Assembly: GCA_039024315.1 (NCBI GenBank)
Contig: JBCCQN010000095.1
Span: 1 to 29,666, forward strand
Reading direction: 5' to 3'
Origin: JBCAWW01 sp039024315
GTDB taxonomy: Bacteria; Bacteroidota; Bacteroidia; J057
Length of the DNA: 29,666 bases
Below, piece after piece: positions 14,516-23,001 of the stretch. The first letter of the stretch is position 1. Each line of letters starts with the position of its first letter. Made by a program: the position numbers and the translations under genes. The notes beneath the pieces were generated by a model. That model did not search any database. It was not told where the DNA came from and saw only the letters and a list, made by a program, of their open reading frames with translations.

Positions 14516-14547
14516 CGAAAATACTAGCTTAGATACTGAAAATCAAA
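14516..14547 (-). promoter_or_regulatory. Putative Bacteroidota-type promoter of gap
   Basis: On the minus strand TTTG (complement of 14544-14547) is followed after 20 bases by TATTTTCG (complement of 14516-14523), one base from the TAnnTTTG consensus. The start codon is 41 bases downstream. Confidence 0.45.
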
Positions 14548-14623
14548 CCCTGCGGGTAACGCTTTTGTAAAGTCTGCGTAAAGTCATACTGGAAAAGAAG
14601 TTTAGATTTTTTTTACAAAATAC

Positions 14624-14654
14624 TTGACTGTATAAAAAACCTATACTACTTTTG
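14624..14654 (+). promoter_or_regulatory. Bacteroidota-type promoter of tRNA-Glu
   Basis: TTG at 14624-14626 and TACTTTTG at 14647-14654 (exact TAnnTTTG) are separated by 20 bases and lie about 30 bases before the tRNA. Confidence 0.65.
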
Positions 14655-14683
14655 TCCTCCGCTACAATAAGTAGCACCCTGAT

Positions 14684-14755
14684 GTCCCGTTCGTCTAGTG
14701 GTTAGGACTCCAGATTTTCATTCTGGCAACGGGGGTTCGACTCCCCCACGGGATG
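14684..14755 (+). tRNA. tRNA-Glu (anticodon TTC)
   Basis: The 72-base cloverleaf starts GTCCCGT and ends ACGGGAT plus discriminator G; the first acceptor pair is a G-T wobble. The anticodon arm is CCAGA-TTTTCAT-TCTGG, giving anticodon TTC. The D arm contains TCTAGTGGTTAGGA and the T arm GGGGGTTCGACTCCCCC. CCA is not encoded. It stands alone between its own promoter and terminator. Confidence 0.95.
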
Positions 14756-14760
14756 CAAGT

Positions 14761-14796
14761 AAAAGCTCGATCGAAAGGTTGGGCTTTTTGTTTTTT
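14761..14796 (+). terminator. Rho-independent terminator of tRNA-Glu
   Basis: AAAAGCTCGATC (14761-14772) pairs with GGTTGGGCTTTT (14777-14788) around a GAAA tetraloop, a 12-base stem with three wobbles. Further T residues follow to 14796, where the next palindrome begins. Confidence 0.85.
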
Positions 14797-14838
14797 ACTG
14801 CTTCGCAGAACGATTGTAATCGTTCTGCGAAGCAGTAA
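14795..14838. repeat. 44-base palindrome made of two inverted REP-like elements
   Basis: Perfect 21-base arms (14795-14815 and 14818-14838) are separated by only two bases. Each arm contains a full 16-base element (14798-14813 plus strand, 14820-14835 minus strand). It sits between the tRNA terminator and the end of the VPS10-like gene. Confidence 0.9.
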
Positions 14839-14849
14839 GGCCCAAAATA

Positions 14850-17800
14850 TCACCCCCTCCCCGGCGTATAAGGCGCTCCGGCCTCCTCTAGCTCCTGCTC
14901 AAAAGCGGCTAAATCCTCCAAATATTGCTGCAAGGCCTTCGCAAGGTCGGCAAAATCACGACTAGCTATCTCCAAACTTTCCTGATTCGTCGCAGTAGGC
15001 GCTTGGCGTGTGCTCCAATTGTTGGAGGCATTGTAGGCGCGGCCACTAATCGATGGAGAGTTGGACTCATTGAGTCTTTGGCGCTGTGGATCGCCGAATA
15101 AACGAAAACGAAGGACACTCAAATTTTCTCTTAGCAGCTGTAAGCCTGAAAAATGATCGGCAGTCGCAGCAGGGGTTTGTTTAAGAGCAGCTTCCAAGAA
15201 GCGTAATCGATCTCCCGCTTCCGACATTTGCCGACCCGCACCGGAGATTTGTCTTCTGAGCTCATGCGTTTTTTGCTGGAAAGCCGAGATTTCAGCAAAA
15301 TTGGGCGAGGCTGCCATATTGGGGACCGGCTTGACCGTAAAACTTTGGGCAGGTCCTTGGGAAGTTAACTCGCCCTTGTGGTTGATAAACAGCTCCACGC
15401 TATACTCTCCCGGAGCCGCGAGCGGCCCTTGGGGATTACCCGCCCAAGGCGGCTGAAAGGCAGGCTTGGAGAGCCTAATCGGATCGGGCGCTGGCCAGCG
15501 CAAATCCCAATTGACACGATGTAGACCCTTCTTACTGGCACCTGTCAACCAGCGAATAGGCGCTCCCGATTCATCTCTGATGAGTAAGATAGCTTGAGGC
15601 GCCCCTTCAGTGGATTCTGCATTGAGTGCTTCATAGCCGGGAAAAGGAATACTTGCTCCCTCCGCACGCAGCTCCTTTTCTATGGCTTGGCGTTCCGCGC
15701 GAGCGGTCTGAGGTAAAGAAGGTAGATAATAGGTAATCAGGGCCCCATGAGGAGGATTTTCCTCCCGAAAACTACTAGAGCCTTGGCTCGGCATCCCTTT
15801 GGCCTGCATAGGCACTGAGGGCACATACCACCAAGCATCCCGCACCGAAAATAAACTTGCAGATTCTGAGGCTACGGCTGTGCTAAGCGTACGCAGACTG
15901 GAATAATCATCCAGCACATAAAATCCACGTCCAAAGGAGGCTCCCACCAAATCATTGTCTCTAGCGTGCAGCTCAATATCTCGAAACGGAATCGTAGGCA
16001 CTCCTCCTCCCAATTTGATCCAGTGCTCTCCCCCATCGTAAGAGAAATGCATTCCGTATTCCGCGCCGATAAAAAGTAGATTGGCGGACTCATGATCTTG
16101 CTTTACCGACCATATGATATTGGTCTCCGGCAAATCTCCTGTAATCAGCTTCCAAGTCCGCCCCCGATCATCGCTCATGAATAGATAGGGTTTATAATCA
16201 CCCAGTTTATGAGCATCTGCTACCGCAAATACAACATCAGCATTATGGGGCGAAGCCTCCACATCATTGATAAAGGCGCGTTGCGGAACGCCAGGCAGTG
16301 AGCCCGCAGCTCGCCAAGTTTCGCCTCCGTCTTCGCTGACATGGATCAAACCGTCATCAGAGCCGGTATATAGCAGTCCTTCCACTAGGGGGGATTCCGA
16401 AATGGCCGTGAGGGTGGCGTATTTGGACATGGCTCCATTGTCGTAGAGCGCATCCACGCTCCAGACGCGGTCCATCAATTCTAATTGGTAGCGATTGGTA
16501 TTAGTGGTGAGGTCTTCACTGATTGGCGTCCATGATTCGCCTCGATTTTCGCTTTTCCAGATTCGTTGGGAACCAAAATATAGGCGCTCATGATCGTGCG
16601 GACTGATGATCAAGGGGCTATCCCAATTCCAGCGTTCGGGGGGATCATTGGGGCCAGCTAGGGGTTGGATGTTCAATGTCTCCCCATTGCGTCTATCCAC
16701 ACGATGCAAAACGCCTTGCTGGAATTCCATGTAGGCGATGTTTTCATCCTCGGGGTCAAAGAGCGATTCGTAACCATCGGCTCCCAGTGGTACATACCAA
16801 TCTTGGTTGCGAATGCCTTCGGTATGCATGGTGCGAGAAGGGCCAATCAAAGTCCCCAAATCCTGCGCCCCGCCAATGATATTGTAAAAGGGTTCTGCAT
16901 TGTCGAGACCGAGTTTGTAAAACTGGGAGATCGGCAGATTGCCAAAATGTCGCCAAGTGCTGCCTTCATCATAGCTCTCATACAAGCCACCATCTGTGCC
17001 CGCGATCAAGTGATGAGCGTTTTGGGGATCAATCCAAAGTGCATGATTATCGCTATGCTTTTCGCGACCTGTACCGAGATAATCAAAGGTCTTGCCTCCA
17101 TCACGAGTTACATGCAAAAAGACATCCATTTGATAGACGAGATCAGGGTCCACAGGTGAAGCTTCTATCTCTTGATAGTAATGCGGTCCCGTACCACCAG
17201 AGATGTAGCTATTACGTTTTTGCCAACTTTCTCCTTTGTCTAAAGAGCGATAAAAGCCTTTTGCTTTGTTATCAGCTTCAATGGTAGCATAAACGATATT
17301 GGGATCAGCGGGCGTAACTGCTAGGCCAATTTTGCCCATATCACCACTTGGCAAGCCTCGACTTAGTTTGCGCCAAGAGTCGCCATTGTTGGTAGATTTA
17401 TAGATGCCCGATTCAGGGCCGCCAGCGAGCAGCGACCAAGTATGACGACGTCTTTGGTAGGTCGCGGCATAGACCACCTCCGGATTGGAGGGGGCAAATT
17501 CTAAATCGGTAACGCCGGTATTTTCGTCGATTTCAAGCACTAAGCTCCAATTTTCTCCTCCATCTTCAGACTTATAGACGCCTCGTTCGCCGCCGGCGGA
17601 CCACAAAGGACCTTCTGCAGCTACTAGTATGATTTCACTGTCATGAGGATGTACCAATATCTTGCCGATATGCTCAGATTTGGCCAAGCCCATATGTTGC
17701 CAGCTTTTGCCCCCGTCCCGGGAACGATACACTCCATCGCCCCAGCCGACATGACGCCCACTAACGTTTTCACCCGTGCCAAGCCAAATCACATCAGGCT

Positions 17801-18113
17801 GCTGCGGATCGATACTCACCGTACCAATCGAATAAGAGACTTGCTGATCAAAGATGGGCTGCCAAGTGATGCCGCTATTAGTAGTCTTCCAAAGGTTACC
17901 CGAACCCGCCGACACATACCAGGTATTAGGTCTATCGGGATGAATCGCTATATCAGAGATTCGCCCTCCCATGACGGCTGGGCCAATCCCTCTTAATGTG
18001 AGATTTTGAGCCGCTTTGGAGATCGCCTGATGAGAATCTGATTGGGCAAATAAATCGGTAAAGCTTAGGGCTGCGAGCACCAAAAATGCTACGCATGACT
18101 TGTTTAGAAGCAT
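14850..18113 (-). CDS. Secreted VPS10/sortilin-like multi-BNR beta-propeller protein
   Basis: 1087 residues from the ATG at 18113, chosen because a signal peptide starts there (MLLNKSCVAFLVLAALSF, ending LFAQ). The longer open frame to 18173 has no signal logic. At least ten Asp-box (BNR) motifs run from about residue 60 to 680, including TTNSGITW, SRDGGKSW, SEDGGENW, STNNGDSW, SLDKGESW, SYDEGSTW, SENRGESW, SEDGGETW and SYDGGEHW. This is the tandem propeller arrangement of bacteroidetal sortilin-like 'glycosyl hydrolase' proteins. The C-terminal third (about 760-1087) ends in a helical, Gln/Glu-rich region (LAKALQQYLEDLAAFEQELEE) and has no T9SS domain. The substrate is unknown and catalytic activity is not established for this family. 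It is transcribed toward tRNA-Glu. Confidence 0.85.
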   Translation of the reverse strand: MLLNKSCVAFLVLAALSFTDLFAQSDSHQAISKAAQNLTLRGIGPAVMGGRISDIAIHPDRPNTWYVSAGSGNLWKTTNSGITWQPIFDQQVSYSIGTVSIDPQQPDVIWLGTGENVSGRHVGWGDGVYRSRDGGKSWQHMGLAKSEHIGKILVHPHDSEIILVAAEGPLWSAGGERGVYKSEDGGENWSLVLEIDENTGVTDLEFAPSNPEVVYAATYQRRRHTWSLLAGGPESGIYKSTNNGDSWRKLSRGLPSGDMGKIGLAVTPADPNIVYATIEADNKAKGFYRSLDKGESWQKRNSYISGGTGPHYYQEIEASPVDPDLVYQMDVFLHVTRDGGKTFDYLGTGREKHSDNHALWIDPQNAHHLIAGTDGGLYESYDEGSTWRHFGNLPISQFYKLGLDNAEPFYNIIGGAQDLGTLIGPSRTMHTEGIRNQDWYVPLGADGYESLFDPEDENIAYMEFQQGVLHRVDRRNGETLNIQPLAGPNDPPERWNWDSPLIISPHDHERLYFGSQRIWKSENRGESWTPISEDLTTNTNRYQLELMDRVWSVDALYDNGAMSKYATLTAISESPLVEGLLYTGSDDGLIHVSEDGGETWRAAGSLPGVPQRAFINDVEASPHNADVVFAVADAHKLGDYKPYLFMSDDRGRTWKLITGDLPETNIIWSVKQDHESANLLFIGAEYGMHFSYDGGEHWIKLGGGVPTIPFRDIELHARDNDLVGASFGRGFYVLDDYSSLRTLSTAVASESASLFSVRDAWWYVPSVPMQAKGMPSQGSSSFREENPPHGALITYYLPSLPQTARAERQAIEKELRAEGASIPFPGYEALNAESTEGAPQAILLIRDESGAPIRWLTGASKKGLHRVNWDLRWPAPDPIRLSKPAFQPPWAGNPQGPLAAPGEYSVELFINHKGELTSQGPAQSFTVKPVPNMAASPNFAEISAFQQKTHELRRQISGAGRQMSEAGDRLRFLEAALKQTPAATADHFSGLQLLRENLSVLRFRLFGDPQRQRLNESNSPSISGRAYNASNNWSTRQAPTATNQESLEIASRDFADLAKALQQYLEDLAAFEQELEEAGAPYTPGRG

Positions 18114-18191
18114 GGGACAGATTGTTAGAGTCAGAATGCTACTAAAGCTAGTCCATACGCCCCGAAAACGCAATCTTCAGGCTAAAGAGGC

Positions 18192-21146
18192 CTAATCGCG
18201 CCACATTTCCTTTTTCACTAGGCCGTATTTGAGGAAGGTTTCTTTGACCTCATCGATCCGAAATGGCTTAGAAATATAATCATCCATACCCGCTTGCAGA
18301 CAGCGCTTACGATCTTCTGCCATAGCATTGGCGGTAAGGGCGATAATGATCGGACGTTTGCCGACAGCATATTTTTGACGTAGGCGCTGAGTCGTTTCTA
18401 AACCATCCATCTCCGGCATATTCACATCCATAAAGATCATATCGTATTCCGTCTCCTCACACATTGCCAGTGCCTCTAAGCCATTGGTGGCAAAGTCTGG
18501 CTCTAATCCTAGGTTGCTAAACATCCGCAGCGCAATCATACGGTTTACGTCATTGTCTTCTGCTAGCAGAACGCTCATCTCAAGGCTTCGTTCAAGCTCA
18601 TCCGAATTAGAGAGGCTTGTTTTGACTGGGACCGCAAGCGGGATATTTTGACCGGCGGCCAAGCTTCTCAACAGACGGAAAAAATCAGCATGCTGTAAGG
18701 GCTTGGTAAGAAAGGCATCCACTTCGGGAAAAAACTCTCTCTGCGAAGCAATTTTTGCCATTGAGCCCATTAGCACGACTGGAATATTTAAGGCCGTAAG
18801 TTTGTCAATGATAAAGCCAAATAGATTTTTGCTAGGATCCTCATTTTGATCGATGGCATAAAGCACCAAAGCCACCGAATCTTGGCTGATAATCTCCTCC
18901 ACAGCACTGTAGTCTGAAGCAAATCGAGGGGTGATTCCAGCCAAAGCCAAATGAGAGGAAAGCAGTTTACGGGTCCATCTACCCTTTTCGATGATTAAAG
19001 CAGACTTATTTTCCCAATATTTTGCCGCGGCTGGTGGGAGCAATACCTTTGCGGCCTTTTCTTTGGAGTCTGAGATACCACGCTCCAAGTCAAACTGAAA
19101 AAAGAAACGACTGCCTTGCCCATATTCAGACTCAAATTCAAGCTTTCCCCCCATGAGCTCAACGAGCTTGGCACTGATCGTCAAACCGAGCCCCGTACCC
19201 CCAAACTTTTTGGCAATACCCGCATCCGCCTGATTGAAGGCTTGAAATAACCTTCTGCCCTGCTCTTCCGTGATACCTATGCCCGTATCTTCTACCTCCA
19301 CTTGTAAGCAAATACGCTCAGGATTTTCTACCTCATTAAGCCGCCTAATATTAATCATGACCCCGCCCTCACTAGTAAACTTCATGGCATTGCCAATCAG
19401 GTTGATGAGCACCTGACGGAGTTTATGGGGATCACCTTTTAGCGTTTGCGGTAATTGAGGGTCAATGAGGCAGGCCAAATCTAAATCTTTATCCGAGCGT
19501 TGGCTAGAAAAGAGTACCATCACCTCATCCATCAGGTCAAACAGATTGAACGCTGCTTCCTCAAGTTCCATTTTACCGGCCTCTATCTTTGAAAAATCCA
19601 ATACTTCATTGACGATCCTGAGCAGATTTTCTCCGCTACGGCGAATGGCTTGGACATAGACATTTTGTTCGTCAGAAAGCGTAGTGTATTGCAAAATGTC
19701 GGTCACACCAATCACGCCATTGATGGGGGTTCTGATCTCATGCGTCATATTGGCAAGGAAGGCACTTTTGGCGCGGTTAGCAGCTTCGGCACTAATACGC
19801 GCATCGATAGCTTCGACATTTAGCTCCTCCAAACGAACGTTTTTTGTGGCTAGGAGTCGCTTAGATTTGAGCGTTCTAAAATAGACCACCAAAATAAAGG
19901 CCCCCAACAATACTGCTAGCAATAATACCGAGATACTTACCGCTCGCATGTATTTTTGCTGGTTGAGAAGTGCTTCATTTTCTGCTTTTGCCTTCGCCAA
20001 ACGCATCATCTCTAACTCGCGCTGCTCAGCGTTAAATTTCTCTTCAAAATAGGCCACCTTCGCATTCATCTCTTGGTTTAGCAGGGAGTCTTTTAGTACA
20101 TAAAATTCGCGTAGATGAGCCAACGCTTGCTCATGGTTACCGGCTTGGGCTTCTAGCTCAGATTGATTCCAAATGTTTTGGGCGATTTGGAAGGCCAAGC
20201 CTAGTTTCCGACTCTTTTTTGAGGCGAGGGCAAGATTTGCTCGTCCTTCGGCAAAGCGTCCTTCATGGCCCTGTTGCAGGCCGATTCGATTAAGGGCCAA
20301 GACCTCCATTTTGCCTTGCTTATGACGTTGAGCGTTTGCCAACGCAAGTTTTAGATACTTCCAAGAAGAATCCGCTTGAGCAGTTTGATCATACATTTTA
20401 CCCATTAAAAAATAGGCAAGTGTAGCTGGCCTTACATTATCATTCAACCTGAGACTTTGTCGCAGATAGTAACGAGTCGAATCGTATTGTCCTAATAAAA
20501 AATAGGCATCACCAATATTTTCATAAACACGGGAGAGGATGATATTTTTTCCCTCTTTTTGATAATATTTAGCTGCGAGCTGAAAATGCGTGAGCCCTTT
20601 CCGTATTTGTTCAATACTGACGAAAATATTACCTAGGTTATTTAAGATGGCTGCCTCAGAATCTTGACGATTTATTTTTCTCGCGAGCCCTAAAGCTTTC
20701 ATGTTTCGTTTGACAGCCTCGGTAAAATCTCCTTTGGCCCGATAACAAGCCGCCTGCATGATTGAGTTTCTCAGTTCTACGCTATCTACTGGATAGTTCG
20801 TCAAAACCCAATCTACCGAATCGGCATATAGGAGTGCTGTATCTGAATTTCCTAAGTAAAAGTAGGTGGCACCCAATTTATAGTAATCGTAGGCCAGATT
20901 TAATGGCTCATTTGCCACTCGACTAAAGGCAAGTGTTCTTTCTGCGTAACGCCTTGACTCTAAATTATTTACATTAATAAACGCCGATGTCAGCTCCCGA
21001 TAAAGCTTGTAAGCTACTTCCGGATTATTGGTATTTGCCAGCGCTTGCTTGAGACTATCTATCCGTAAATTTTGGGAAAATGCCGCCTGGCTTAGGCAGA
21101 GCAATAGGCATAATAGGTAAAAACCTAAATTAGTTCGTGTGATCAT
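18192..21146 (-). CDS. TPR-containing hybrid sensor histidine kinase/response regulator
   Basis: 984 residues. It has a signal peptide (residues 1-24), then TPR repeats (about 35-370) facing the periplasm, a membrane helix (about 401-423) and a coiled coil. The HisKA domain carries THEIRTPINGV with His469. The HATPase has the N box (LIGNAMKFT), DTGIGI and GGTGLGL. A degenerate receiver (about 690-830) keeps a lysine in FLTKP but lacks a clear acidic pocket. It is followed by a complete receiver (about 855-975) with LAEDND, MDVNMPEMDG (Asp907), LTANA and SKPF. No output domain follows, so phosphate should pass to a separate partner through a phosphotransfer protein. The TPR sensor suggests protein-protein sensing; the stimulus is unknown. 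It lies downstream of the fucosidase on the same strand. Confidence 0.93.
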   Translation of the reverse strand: MITRTNLGFYLLCLLLCLSQAAFSQNLRIDSLKQALANTNNPEVAYKLYRELTSAFINVNNLESRRYAERTLAFSRVANEPLNLAYDYYKLGATYFYLGNSDTALLYADSVDWVLTNYPVDSVELRNSIMQAACYRAKGDFTEAVKRNMKALGLARKINRQDSEAAILNNLGNIFVSIEQIRKGLTHFQLAAKYYQKEGKNIILSRVYENIGDAYFLLGQYDSTRYYLRQSLRLNDNVRPATLAYFLMGKMYDQTAQADSSWKYLKLALANAQRHKQGKMEVLALNRIGLQQGHEGRFAEGRANLALASKKSRKLGLAFQIAQNIWNQSELEAQAGNHEQALAHLREFYVLKDSLLNQEMNAKVAYFEEKFNAEQRELEMMRLAKAKAENEALLNQQKYMRAVSISVLLLAVLLGAFILVVYFRTLKSKRLLATKNVRLEELNVEAIDARISAEAANRAKSAFLANMTHEIRTPINGVIGVTDILQYTTLSDEQNVYVQAIRRSGENLLRIVNEVLDFSKIEAGKMELEEAAFNLFDLMDEVMVLFSSQRSDKDLDLACLIDPQLPQTLKGDPHKLRQVLINLIGNAMKFTSEGGVMINIRRLNEVENPERICLQVEVEDTGIGITEEQGRRLFQAFNQADAGIAKKFGGTGLGLTISAKLVELMGGKLEFESEYGQGSRFFFQFDLERGISDSKEKAAKVLLPPAAAKYWENKSALIIEKGRWTRKLLSSHLALAGITPRFASDYSAVEEIISQDSVALVLYAIDQNEDPSKNLFGFIIDKLTALNIPVVLMGSMAKIASQREFFPEVDAFLTKPLQHADFFRLLRSLAAGQNIPLAVPVKTSLSNSDELERSLEMSVLLAEDNDVNRMIALRMFSNLGLEPDFATNGLEALAMCEETEYDMIFMDVNMPEMDGLETTQRLRQKYAVGKRPIIIALTANAMAEDRKRCLQAGMDDYISKPFRIDEVKETFLKYGLVKKEMWRD

Positions 21147-21276
21147 AAATGAAGCCAGATAAGAAACTAATACCAGAGGTGTTGGGGTATATTTAAACTA
21201 AGCTTTATCTACTCTTTCTCCCTTATTTATTTGGTCTTTTTCTTACGTACTCTGTTTTGGCCGCAACGATTTTTTA

Positions 21277-21317
21277 CTGCTGCGCAGAACGCTTGTCCCT
21301 TGGCTGCGGCATGCCGC
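21277..21317 (+). repeat. REP-like element plus a 12-base palindrome
   Basis: CTGCTGCGCAGAACGC at 21277-21292 has stem CTGC/GCAG and loop TGC, an exact consensus match. GCGGCATGCCGC at 21306-21317 is a perfect palindrome 13 bases further on. Both lie between the fucosidase stop and the kinase start, a 209-base gap (21147-21355) in which no gene is seen. Confidence 0.75.
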
Positions 21318-21355
21318 GCACGCCTACCTGCAAATTCTGAATCTAAGGCTAGACG

Positions 21356-22730
21356 TTATACGGAGTATAGACCCAAAAACTGTATCTGCGGCTCAGCTTT
21401 TGACTCCAATACCTTCAATCGAATCGCCGACACTTCCATCCCCTCAAAAAGATGGATATACTTGTGGCCGATACAAGTGCCCTCGAATATCTGCACCCAG
21501 CCTTTGCGAGTTTTCCCTTCTAATACAAAAGAGCGGACACGTTCGCCTAGGCGGATATCCTCTTGCAGCACTATCTGATTGACAAAACTTCTTTTGGGAA
21601 GCTTGGCAATTAACTCCTGCCCAGTCCCCGAGAGGGTTATGAGAGGCTGAGCGAAGCGTTTTTTGACGGCTTCGCCGAACGCTTCTAACCTTTGCACGTC
21701 AGCTTCAGGCATCAAGCCGTGGGCATTAGGGGTCAAGCCCAGAATGAGGGAGCTATTATGCCCTACACTATTGTAATACATATGCAATAGCTGCTCCACT
21801 GGATAGATATGCGCCTCATCTCCCGGCTCCCAGAACCATTCATGCCGACCATTGTAGCCACGTAGGGGTGCATCGCTCATAGCAGGAATGTAGTATTGCC
21901 CGTCGGGGAAGCCATATTTAATTGGTTTGAAACCAACCTCATCGCCTCGATTGTTGAACCAAGCAGGCTGATTGTAAGTACCCCAGCAAGGATAAGGGAC
22001 CGTACCAGACTCAGAGCCTCCCCAACGCATATCAGCCCGCTGGAGATTGTGATAAAACAGGCAGTTGGCTTGATACTTTTCAAAAATCGAAAGCACATCA
22101 GGGCCACCTTGCTCGGGACCGTGGGCTCCGCCATCAAACCATACGATGGCCAAATCTCCGTAGCGCGACATCAGTTCTTCCACCATGCCTTCGCACATAC
22201 GATTGTACTGCTGCTGACGGTTTTGGGCAAAGGCATTATCTCCTTGCACCATGAAGTCATACACGCCATAAAAGGAGTTCCAGCGGATCCCAATATAGAT
22301 CCCGGGCTTGAGGCCATATTTGTGGCAGGAAGCCACAAAATCCTTAACGATATCGCCCTTGCCATCACGCCATTTGACGGCTTTGAGGCAATAGGGATTG
22401 ACATCGCTTTGATAAAGCGCAAAACCCGTTTCGTGAGTAGCGGTCAAGATTGCGATTTTACAGCCGGCGGCCTTGGCTGCTCTGATCCATTGATCAGTAT
22501 CGAGCTTTTGAGGATTGAAGATATTATGATCCGCTATGGGCGTAATACGGTTTTGCGGCTGCTGGTATTTTTTCCCCGTCAAAAACGTGCAAGTCATAAT
22601 GAAAAACCGCTACTAGCTCCGCATTCTGCCAGTTTAGCTGAGCCTGAGTAGGAATCGGCACTTGAGAAAAAAGCGTTTGGCTAGCCAAAAAAGCACAAAA
22701 AAGAATAAAGGAGAAGGGGCTCAATGACAT
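21356..22730 (-). CDS. Alpha-L-fucosidase (GH29), with a one-base frameshift near the 5' end
   Basis: GH29 enzymes remove alpha-L-fucose from glycans and fucose-rich polysaccharides. The start at 22730 encodes a signal peptide (MSLSPFSFILFCAFL, ending LFSQ) and the family's N-terminus (PTQAQLNWQNAELVAVFHYD, then HVFDGEK). The rest of the enzyme continues in another frame from about 22575 (KKYQQPQNRITPI, then FNPQKLDTDQWIRAAKAAGC). The switch is at a run of six A on the coding strand (plus strand 22568-22573); five A would restore one frame of about 457 residues. The nucleophile region AIVWFDGGAHG is intact, as are TATHETGF and the C-terminal domain. The shift may be a sequencing error, a recent mutation or a slippage site. 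A divergent hybrid regulator gene starts at 23002. Confidence 0.85.
21667..21682 (+). repeat. REP-like element inside the fucosidase gene
   Basis: CGGCTTCGCCGAACGC, stem CGGC/GCCG and loop TTC, exact consensus on the plus strand. In the fucosidase frame (minus strand) it encodes EAFGEA. The G-C pair at stem position 2 differs from the T-A of most copies. Confidence 0.6.
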
Positions 22731-22811
22731 GGATGAAAAGAGTTTAACGGCTTTCTGTGCAGAAGGAAAGCCTCTCTAATATCAGAAATTATTTGATCGT
22801 CATGGTGCTTA

Positions 22812-22848
22812 CCGCTTCGCGGAACGATATAAGCGTTCTGCGAAGCAG
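22812..22848. repeat. Inverted pair of REP-like elements in the divergent intergenic region
   Basis: CCGCTTCGCGGAACGA (22812-22827, plus) and the reverse complement of CTGCTTCGCAGAACGC (22833-22848, minus) are separated by five bases. They sit between the divergent fucosidase and hybrid-regulator genes. Apart from this pair, nothing else was recognised in 22731-23001. Confidence 0.85.
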
Positions 22849-23001
22849 CAAAGCTTTACCAAAGTCAGATATTCCAGCTAAAAACCATTACATTGTAGAG
22901 AAGCACATTTTTATTTAGCAGCAAAGGAGGGTAAATCACTAATACCAGGTTATAGCTAGGGAAGACTCTGGTGAAGTAAAATTTGAAAGCTAAAATTAGC
23001 A

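Noticed and set aside
15690..15706. Possible REP-like copy in the VPS10-like gene (and another at about 16276)
   Set aside because: The copy at 15690 has a stem with a 4-base loop and the other has mismatches in stem and loop; both are plausible by chance in coding sequence.
16665..17159. 164-residue open frame opposite the VPS10-like gene
   Set aside because: It overlaps a well-supported repeat protein and has no recognisable domain or promoter.
21896..22651. 251-residue open frame opposite the fucosidase
   Set aside because: It is a shadow of the GH29 gene on the other strand; the protein matches no family and its extent follows the real gene.
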